This document shows positions 6,610 through 11,565 of a stretch of DNA of 14,611 nucleotides, one piece after another; position 1 is the first letter of the stretch, and every line of letters begins with the position of its first letter. This DNA is from JBICHM01 sp043101835 (GTDB lineage: Bacteria > Planctomycetota > Phycisphaerae > Phycisphaerales > UBA1924). The translations under genes were made by a program, and so were the position numbers. The stretch spans positions 1 through 14,611 of the forward strand of contig JBICHM010000275.1 of assembly GCA_043101835.1 (NCBI GenBank), read 5' to 3'. The notes under the pieces are model-generated. The model searched no databases. It worked only from the letters and a program-made list of their open reading frames with translations, and was not told the DNA's origin.

Positions 6610-7371
6610 GTGAGCACCGCCCAGACCGCGCAGAAGTCCGTGTCGCCCGCCTCATCGAGGCGGGGCGATTGCGTCGCGCTGCTCGAGGGCATCCGCAAGA
6701 TCTACTACAAGCCCGACGGCTCGATCCTTGTCGAGGCCCTCCGCGGCGTCGATCTGGCCATCCCCAAGGGCGAGTACCTCGCCATCATGGGCCCCTCGGG
6801 CTCGGGCAAGTCCACCATGATGAATGTGCTGGGCTGCCTCGACCGCCCCACCGAGGGCGCGTACTTCCTCGACGGCAAGGATGTCTCGCGCATGCCCGAT
6901 GAGGAACTGAGCCACTACCGGGGGCGCAAGATCGGCTTCATCTTCCAGGCGTTCAATCTCATCAGCCAGCTCACGACGGTGGAGAATGTCGAGACCCCGC
7001 TCTTCTACCAGGGCGTGGCGAAGAAGGAGCGCCGCGAGCGCGCCGAGGCCGCGCTCGACCGCGTCGGCCTGGGCGACCGCATGACGCACCGCCCGCGCGA
7101 GCTCTCCGGCGGGCAGCAGCAGCGCGTCGCGATCGCGCGCGCCCTCGTCGGCGAGCCGGCGGTCCTGATGGCCGACGAGCCCACGGGCAACCTTGATTCG
7201 AAGACGGGTGAGGCGATTCTCCAGCTCTTCGAGAGCCTCCACGCCGTGGGCATGACGATCATCATGGTCACCCACGACGATTCGGTCGCCGACCGCTGCG
7301 AGCGCGTCGTCCGCCTGCGAGACGGCCTCATCGAGACCGACACGCGCCCCTGCCCCATACCGGCCCACTGA
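6610..7371 (+). CDS. ABC transporter ATP-binding protein, MacB/LolD type
   Basis: This is a 253-residue ATPase subunit. It has Walker A GPSGSGKST (61-69), the Q-loop region IGFIFQAFNLISQLTTVENVETPLFYQGV (typical of the MacB/LolD/FtsE group), the signature LSGGQQQR (165-172), Walker B VLMADEPTGNLD with D189 and E190, and the switch histidine in MVTHD. It should therefore hydrolyse ATP and drive an inner-membrane permease of the MacB/LolC type, used for lipoprotein, peptide or antibiotic movement. No permease or membrane-fusion gene is adjacent: smpB lies upstream and a serine hydrolase downstream. The open frame also allows an ATG at 6559. I prefer the GTG at 6610 because a TAGACT hexamer lies 7 bases before it and because the first 17 residues of the longer form have no family similarity. 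No Shine-Dalgarno precedes either start. Confidence 0.9.
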   Translation: MSTAQTAQKSVSPASSRRGDCVALLEGIRKIYYKPDGSILVEALRGVDLAIPKGEYLAIMGPSGSGKSTMMNVLGCLDRPTEGAYFLDGKDVSRMPDEELSHYRGRKIGFIFQAFNLISQLTTVENVETPLFYQGVAKKERRERAEAALDRVGLGDRMTHRPRELSGGQQQRVAIARALVGEPAVLMADEPTGNLDSKTGEAILQLFESLHAVGMTIIMVTHDDSVADRCERVVRLRDGLIETDTRPCPIPAH

Positions 7372-7402
7372 GGCCCGCTGCAACTGGACGGCCGGAATTC
7401 CG

Positions 7403-7408
7403 TAGTCT
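7403..7408 (+). promoter_or_regulatory. Possible -10 element (TAGTCT) of the serine hydrolase gene
   Basis: TAGTCT lies in the gap after the ABC ATPase gene and fits the TAnnCT pattern. It would give a leader of about 50 bases that contains a GC-rich hairpin. Upstream CTGCAA or CTGGAC are poor -35 candidates at unsuitable spacing. Confidence 0.35.
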
Positions 7409-7418
7409 CTCGCGGAGC

Positions 7419-7437
7419 GCCCGCGATGCGCGCGGGC
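7419..7437 (+). other. Hairpin in the predicted leader of the serine hydrolase mRNA
   Basis: The arms GCCCGCG (7419-7425) and CGCGGGC (7431-7437) pair perfectly around a 5-base loop. The hairpin starts about 4 bases after the predicted transcription start. It ends about 30 bases before the ATG, leaving the GGGGA ribosome-site candidate (7452-7456) free. A role as a 5' stabilising stem is possible; chance is also possible at this GC content. Confidence 0.3.
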
Positions 7438-7466
7438 CCCGGGAACGCAGTGGGGACCCCATTTTG

Positions 7467-9308
7467 ATGACCACGACCGATCTCGTCCGCGCCGCCGGCC
7501 TCGTTGGGGCCTGCGCCGCGCTCGCCGTTTCACCCGTCGCGATCGCCGAACTCGAATCACCCGATCTCGAGGCGCTGGCGCGCACGCTCGACAGCGCCCG
7601 GCTCACCCTCGATGTGCCCGGCATGGGCGTCGCCATCGTGCATGACGGCGAAGTCGTCTTCGCGCGCGGATTCGGCGAGCGCACGCTCGGCGGGGGCGAC
7701 GGGGTCGACGAGCACACGATCTTCGCGATCGGCTCGGCGACGAAGGCCTTCACCGCCGCGGGCGTGGCGATGCTCGTCGACGCCGGCGACGCGCGCTGGG
7801 GCGACAAGGTCACCGAGCACCTGCCGTGGCTGCGCCTGCACGATCCCTACCCGACGAGCGAGCTGACGATCGTCGACATGCTCAGCCACCGCAACGGTCT
7901 GCCGCGCGGCGACATGCTCTGGTACGGCTCGGGCATGGAGCGCACCGACATCCTCGAACGCCTGCCCCACCTCGAGCCCAACTCGAGCTTCCGCAGCGCG
8001 TTCGGCTATCAGAACATCATGTACCTCGCCGCGGGCCAGATGCTCGAAGAGGTCTCGGGCGTCACCTGGGACGACTGGATGCAGACGCGCATCTTCGATC
8101 CGCTCGGGATGGACGAGAGCAACACGACCATCACCGCGCTCTCCGATGGCGGCAACATCGCCACGCCCCACGCGAAGGTGGACGACGAGATCATGCCCGT
8201 CGGCTGGCGCAACATCGACAACTGCGCCCCTGCCGGCTCGATCAACTCCAGCGTCAGCGACATGGCCAGGTGGGTGACGCTGCTGCTGAACGAGGGCAAG
8301 GTCGGCGCCGGCGACGATGAGCAGATGGTTCTCACCCCCGGCTCGATCGATGTGATGTGGACGCCCTTCACCGTCGCGACCGCCACCGGGCCGGCGGGCG
8401 CGCTGCGCGCCGAGAGCCATTTCCTGCTCTACGGCCTCGGGTGGTTCATTCAGGACTACCGGGGCGAGCGCGTCATCCAGCACGGCGGCAACATCGACGG
8501 CATGAGCGCGCTGGTCGCGATGATCCCCGAGGAAGAGCTCGGCGTCGTCGTCCTCACCAACATGAACGGCACGGTGCTGACGAATGTCGCGGTCAACGAA
8601 GTCTTTGACGCCTACCTCGGCGCCGACGATCACGATTGGGCCGACGAAGCAAAGAAGGTGCTCGACACGGCCGAAGCCATGGGCAAGCAGACCATCGAAC
8701 AGCTGGAGGCCAGGCGCGTCGAGGGCACAAGCCCCACGCTGCCTCTTGAGGCGTACGCCGGGACCTATCGCCACCGGTTCTACGGCGACATCGTCGTCGC
8801 GATCGAGGACGGCGCCCTGGTGGTCTCTCGCGGCGACCTCGTCGGCGACGCCTCCCACTGGCACTACGACTCCTTCAAGGTCGAGAACCGCGCCCAGCAC
8901 CCGCCGCTGGGCAACATCACCTTCACCATCGGCGGCGACGGCAAGGTGGCCGAGCTCTCCGGATTCAGCAGCGACGAGTGGATGCGCGTGGCCGATGAGC
9001 CCACCGCCGACGCCTCGATCGAGCTGACTGAGGCCGACATGCGCCGCTACACCGGGACCTATGTCCACGAGGGCCTGGGCATCCAGCTGAACATTTTCGT
9101 GCAGGAGGGTGAGCTGCGGTCGCAGCTCCCCGGCCAGCCGTCGTTTGTTCTGCTTGCGACCGGCGAGCACACGTTTACAGTCAGCGGGCTGCCCGCGGAG
9201 ATCAATGTCGAACTCGTGTTCGCGTTCGATGATGCGGGCGCCGTCGAGACGCTCGCCTTGACCCAGACGCCCGGCGGCACATTCGAACTGGTTCCGAAGG
9301 CGGAGTGA
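7467..9308 (+). CDS. Secreted serine hydrolase, beta-lactamase/class C PBP-like, with two C-terminal beta domains
   Basis: This is a 613-residue protein. Residues 1-27 look like a signal peptide, with a hydrophobic run and AIA before the mature start at about E28, although the N-terminus has little positive charge. The catalytic domain (about 30-400) has S90-A-T-K93 (nucleophile motif SxxK), Y181-Q-N183 (YxN) and H339-G-G341 (the KTG-equivalent HGG). These are the three motifs of class C beta-lactamases, DD-peptidases and related esterases. The substrate cannot be predicted, and antibiotic resistance should not be assumed. After a helical linker, two similar segments begin YAGTY (430-434) and YTGTY (528-532), each followed by a beta-rich region. 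These look like tandem DUF3471-type domains. The ATG at 7467 is preferred to the in-frame TTG just before it because GGGGA lies 10 bases upstream. Confidence 0.9.
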   Translation: MTTTDLVRAAGLVGACAALAVSPVAIAELESPDLEALARTLDSARLTLDVPGMGVAIVHDGEVVFARGFGERTLGGGDGVDEHTIFAIGSATKAFTAAGVAMLVDAGDARWGDKVTEHLPWLRLHDPYPTSELTIVDMLSHRNGLPRGDMLWYGSGMERTDILERLPHLEPNSSFRSAFGYQNIMYLAAGQMLEEVSGVTWDDWMQTRIFDPLGMDESNTTITALSDGGNIATPHAKVDDEIMPVGWRNIDNCAPAGSINSSVSDMARWVTLLLNEGKVGAGDDEQMVLTPGSIDVMWTPFTVATATGPAGALRAESHFLLYGLGWFIQDYRGERVIQHGGNIDGMSALVAMIPEEELGVVVLTNMNGTVLTNVAVNEVFDAYLGADDHDWADEAKKVLDTAEAMGKQTIEQLEARRVEGTSPTLPLEAYAGTYRHRFYGDIVVAIEDGALVVSRGDLVGDASHWHYDSFKVENRAQHPPLGNITFTIGGDGKVAELSGFSSDEWMRVADEPTADASIELTEADMRRYTGTYVHEGLGIQLNIFVQEGELRSQLPGQPSFVLLATGEHTFTVSGLPAEINVELVFAFDDAGAVETLALTQTPGGTFELVPKAE

Positions 9309-9332
9309 CCCGCCCAGTGCGACCCGGCGCGG

Positions 9333-9338
9333 TACGCT
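9333..9338 (+). promoter_or_regulatory. -10 element (TACGCT) placed for a leaderless ruvC start
   Basis: TACGCT is separated by 7 bases (CGCGCCC) from the ruvC ATG at 9346. No Shine-Dalgarno fits in the interval, so initiation on a leaderless mRNA is the simplest reading. No convincing -35 is seen. Confidence 0.45.
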
Positions 9339-9345
9339 CGCGCCC

Positions 9346-9861
9346 ATGCGGGTGCTCGGCATCGATCCCGGTCTGCGCGTCACCGGCTACGCCGTGCTCG
9401 ACTGCGACGATGCGCTGGCGGGGCGCCGGCGCATCGACCCCGCGCTCGTCGAGGCGGGCTTCGTGCGCCTGCGCCAGGGCGACCCGGTCGCCGACCGGCT
9501 CGTCGAACTGGAGCGGGATCTCACTGCCGTCGTCGAGCGCCTCCGACCGACGCACGCGTGCGTCGAGAAGCTCTTCGCCCACTACAAGCGCCCGGTGACC
9601 GCGGCCATCATGGGCCACGGACGCGGCGTGGCGCTGCTCGTCTGCCGACGCGCCGGGCTCGAACTGATGGAACTGAACGCCACCGAGGTGAAGCGCGCCG
9701 TCGTCGGCGCCGGCCACGCCAGCAAGGAGCAGGTGCAGCGGGCCGTGCAGGCGCAGTTCCGTCTCGCCGAGCCGCCGAACCCGCCCGATGTCGCCGACGC
9801 CATCGCCATCGCCGCCGCCGCCGCGCGACGCCTCGCGCTGGCGGCGAACGACGCGGTCTGA
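9346..9861 (+). CDS. ruvC: Holliday junction resolvase RuvC
   Basis: RuvC is the endonuclease that cuts Holliday junctions symmetrically during recombinational repair. The 171-residue protein has the RNase H-like fold with the complete acidic set: D7 in VLGIDPGLRVTGYAV, E74 in VEKLF, and D148 and D151 in PPDVADAIAIA. The segment AAIMGHGRGVALL corresponds to the helix that follows the E-containing strand. Residues 77-84 (FAHYKRPV) differ from the FxAKN form of the proteobacterial enzymes. ruvA and ruvB are not adjacent. The start is fixed by the family N-terminus, with nothing conserved further upstream. It lies 37 bases after the hydrolase gene. Confidence 0.96.
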   Translation: MRVLGIDPGLRVTGYAVLDCDDALAGRRRIDPALVEAGFVRLRQGDPVADRLVELERDLTAVVERLRPTHACVEKLFAHYKRPVTAAIMGHGRGVALLVCRRAGLELMELNATEVKRAVVGAGHASKEQVQRAVQAQFRLAEPPNPPDVADAIAIAAAAARRLALAANDAV

Positions 9862-9868
9862 CCCACTC

Positions 9869-9892
9869 CGTCTCTTCGTCTCTCCGTCTCTT
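9869..9892 (+). repeat. 8-base tandem repeat CGTCTCTN, three units
   Basis: Three consecutive 8-base units (CGTCTCTT, CGTCTCTC, CGTCTCTT) begin 7 bases after the ruvC stop codon. Including the preceding CACTC, the first 20 bases from 9864 are identical to those at 11445. The block lies between ruvC and the -10 element of the response regulator gene. Confidence 0.85.
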
Positions 9893-9910
9893 CGACACTT
9901 CCGACCCCGA

Positions 9911-9916
9911 TACACT
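9911..9916 (+). promoter_or_regulatory. -10 element (TACACT) placed for a leaderless start of the NtrC-type regulator
   Basis: TACACT is separated by 6 bases (CACCCC) from the ATG at 9923. Transcription is therefore predicted to begin at or next to that A. No ribosome-binding site lies between them. Confidence 0.45.
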
Positions 9917-9922
9917 CACCCC

Positions 9923-11368
9923 ATGCCTCCCGACTCCGACACCCCCCGCGCTCAGGTGCTCATCGTCGAGGATGAGCCAGACCACGCCGATGTCATGGCC
10001 GATGCGCTCCGCAAGCCCGGCCATGTCTGCACCATTGTCGGCGGCGTCGATGAAGCCTTCGAAGAGCTCACCCACGGGGCCTTCGATGTCATCGTCACCG
10101 ACCTGCGCATGCCCGCGAGCAGCGGCCAGCACGGGACCGCGCCGGACGGCGCCGACGCCGGATTGAAGATCCTCGAGGGCGCGCGCACGCACCAGCCCCA
10201 CGCCGAGACGATCATGGTCACCGCGCACGGCGATGTGGACACGGCGCGGGCGGCCTTCAAGCACGGGGCGTATGACTTTATCGAGAAGCCGCTGGACCTC
10301 GAGATCTTCCGCAGCCTCGTCAACCGCGCCGCGGAGAATGTGCTGCTGCGTCATGAGGGCGCGCGCGAGGGGCAGCTCGAGGGCCTCGTGCAGCACGACG
10401 GCTTCGAGGGCGTCATCGCCGGCAGCGAGCCGATGCGCCGCATCCTGCACACCGTCCGCACCGTCGCGTCGAGCACCATCCCGGTGCTCGTGACCGGCGA
10501 GAGCGGCACGGGCAAGGAGCTGATCGCGCGCGCCGTCCACAACCTCAGCCCACGCGCCAAGAAGCGCTTCGTCGCCCTCAACTGCGCCGCCGAGACGGAG
10601 AACCTGCTCGAGGACCAGCTCTTCGGCCATGTGAAGGGCGCCTTCACGGGGGCGGAGAAGGAGCGCGAGGGCGTCTTCGAGTACGCGGCGGGTGGCACGC
10701 TCTTCCTCGACGAGATCGGCGACATGCCCCCCGCCATGCAGGCCAAGCTCCTGCGCGTGCTCGAGACGCGCGAGGTCGTGCGCCTCGGCAGCAACGACCC
10801 CCGCAAGGTCGATTTCCGCCTCGTCAGCGCGACGAACAAGGACCTCGAGCAGGCGGTGAAAGACGGGGCGTTCCGCGAGGACCTCTTCTTCCGCATCAAC
10901 GGCTCGATGGTGCGCCTGCCGCCCCTTCGGGAGCGGCGCGACGACATCCCCCGCATCATCCGCCACGCGATCGCGAGGTTCACGGAGGAATCGAAGCCCG
11001 GGCACGCGCCGCTGGACATCACCGACGCCGCGCTGCTCCGCCTGACCGCCTTCGACTGGCCGGGCAATGTGCGCCAACTGCTGAATGTGGTCCAGAACAT
11101 GGTGGTGATGGCGATCGCCGAGGGCGACGGGCGCCACGATGTGCGTCACATCCCCGACCAGGTGCGCGTCGCCGACAGCGATCTCGACGAGGCCGACGCC
11201 GGCGCTGCGCCCGGCGCGCTCGCCGGCGCAAGCCTGCAAAGCCTCGAGAAGCGCGCCATTCGAGAGACGCTGCGTCTGACGGGCGGCAACCGCGAACAGG
11301 CCGCGAAACTGCTGGGCATCGGCGAGCGCACGCTGTATCGGAAGCTGAAGGAATACGGGCTCAGGTGA
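9923..11368 (+). CDS. NtrC-family sigma-54-dependent response regulator
   Basis: This 481-residue protein has three domains. The receiver (about 11-135) has the acidic pair E16/D17, the phospho-acceptor D60 in TDLRMP, T100 and K122. The AAA+ domain (about 160-395) has Walker A GESGTGKE (192-199), GAFTGA (239-244, the loop that touches sigma-54) and Walker B GGTLFLDEIGD (257-267). The C-terminal Fis-type helix-turn-helix (about 440-481) is seen in TGGNREQAAKLLGIGERTLYRKLKEYG. It should activate sigma-54 promoters after phosphorylation. After D60 there is an extra stretch of about 15 residues (ASSGQHGTAPDGADA) before GLKIL, where most receivers have a few residues. The longer open frame begins at 9788 inside ruvC; I chose the ATG at 9923 because it starts the domain and follows TACACT by 6 bases. 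No histidine kinase gene is adjacent. cstA follows after 197 bases. Confidence 0.95.
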   Translation: MPPDSDTPRAQVLIVEDEPDHADVMADALRKPGHVCTIVGGVDEAFEELTHGAFDVIVTDLRMPASSGQHGTAPDGADAGLKILEGARTHQPHAETIMVTAHGDVDTARAAFKHGAYDFIEKPLDLEIFRSLVNRAAENVLLRHEGAREGQLEGLVQHDGFEGVIAGSEPMRRILHTVRTVASSTIPVLVTGESGTGKELIARAVHNLSPRAKKRFVALNCAAETENLLEDQLFGHVKGAFTGAEKEREGVFEYAAGGTLFLDEIGDMPPAMQAKLLRVLETREVVRLGSNDPRKVDFRLVSATNKDLEQAVKDGAFREDLFFRINGSMVRLPPLRERRDDIPRIIRHAIARFTEESKPGHAPLDITDAALLRLTAFDWPGNVRQLLNVVQNMVVMAIAEGDGRHDVRHIPDQVRVADSDLDEADAGAAPGALAGASLQSLEKRAIRETLRLTGGNREQAAKLLGIGERTLYRKLKEYGLR

Positions 11369-11370
11369 AC

Positions 11371-11402
11371 GAGAGACGGAGAGATCAAGAGACGAAGACA
11401 CG
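11371..11402 (-). repeat. 8-base tandem repeat CGTCTCTN, four units, inverted orientation
   Basis: Read on the minus strand, four units of the CGTCTCTN type are present, two of them degenerate (plus-strand units GAGAGACG, GAGAGATC, AAGAGACG, AAGACACG). It begins 2 bases after the regulator stop codon and forms an imperfect inverted repeat with 11450-11489. Confidence 0.8.
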
Positions 11403-11449
11403 AAGTGGTTGCGCTGCGGAAGAGCAGTGACGCCCGTCGCGCCACACTC

Positions 11450-11489
11450 CGTCTCTTCGTCTCTTCGTCTCTCCGTCTCTGCGTCTCTC
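11450..11489 (+). repeat. 8-base tandem repeat CGTCTCTN, five units
   Basis: Five uninterrupted 8-base units share CGTCTCT and differ only in the eighth base (T, T, C, G, C). With 11371-11402 it can form a long imperfect stem around a loop of about 47 bases, directly after the regulator gene and upstream of the cstA promoter candidate. It repeats the cluster at 9869 in the same orientation. Confidence 0.88.
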
Positions 11490-11530
11490 TCGGCCTCCAA
11501 AAAATTTCTCCCCCGACGCCCCGAAACCAC

Positions 11531-11536
11531 TAGACT
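11531..11536 (+). promoter_or_regulatory. Possible -10 element (TAGACT) of cstA
   Basis: TAGACT is identical to the hexamer before the ABC ATPase gene. It would give a leader of about 23 bases containing GGGAG (11550-11554), 11 bases before the ATG. An A6-T3 run at 11499-11507 lies upstream and could act as an UP-like element. I saw no -24/-12 (GG-N10-GC) sigma-54 promoter in this gap. Confidence 0.38.
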
Positions 11537-11565
11537 TTCCCCAGGGAACGGGAGACCCTTTCCTC

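Noticed and set aside
7557..9383. Minus-strand open frame (608 codons) opposite the serine hydrolase
   Set aside because: It mirrors a gene with clear catalytic motifs and has the Ala/Val/Asp/His-rich look of an antisense shadow.
9869..11489. CRISPR array from the CGTCTCTN repeats
   Set aside because: The units are contiguous 8-mers without spacers, clusters are in mixed orientation, and no cas gene is present.
9608..11530. Minus-strand open frame (640 codons) opposite ruvC and the NtrC-type regulator
   Set aside because: It is antisense to two recognised genes. Its ends with ETERRRDEETE-like peptides are merely the translated 8-base repeats.
11369..11565. Sigma-54 promoter for cstA under control of the adjacent regulator
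   Set aside because: I looked for GG-N10-GC with TGGCAC/TTGC context. The nearest resemblance (GTGGTTGCGCTGC at about 11405) has the wrong spacing.
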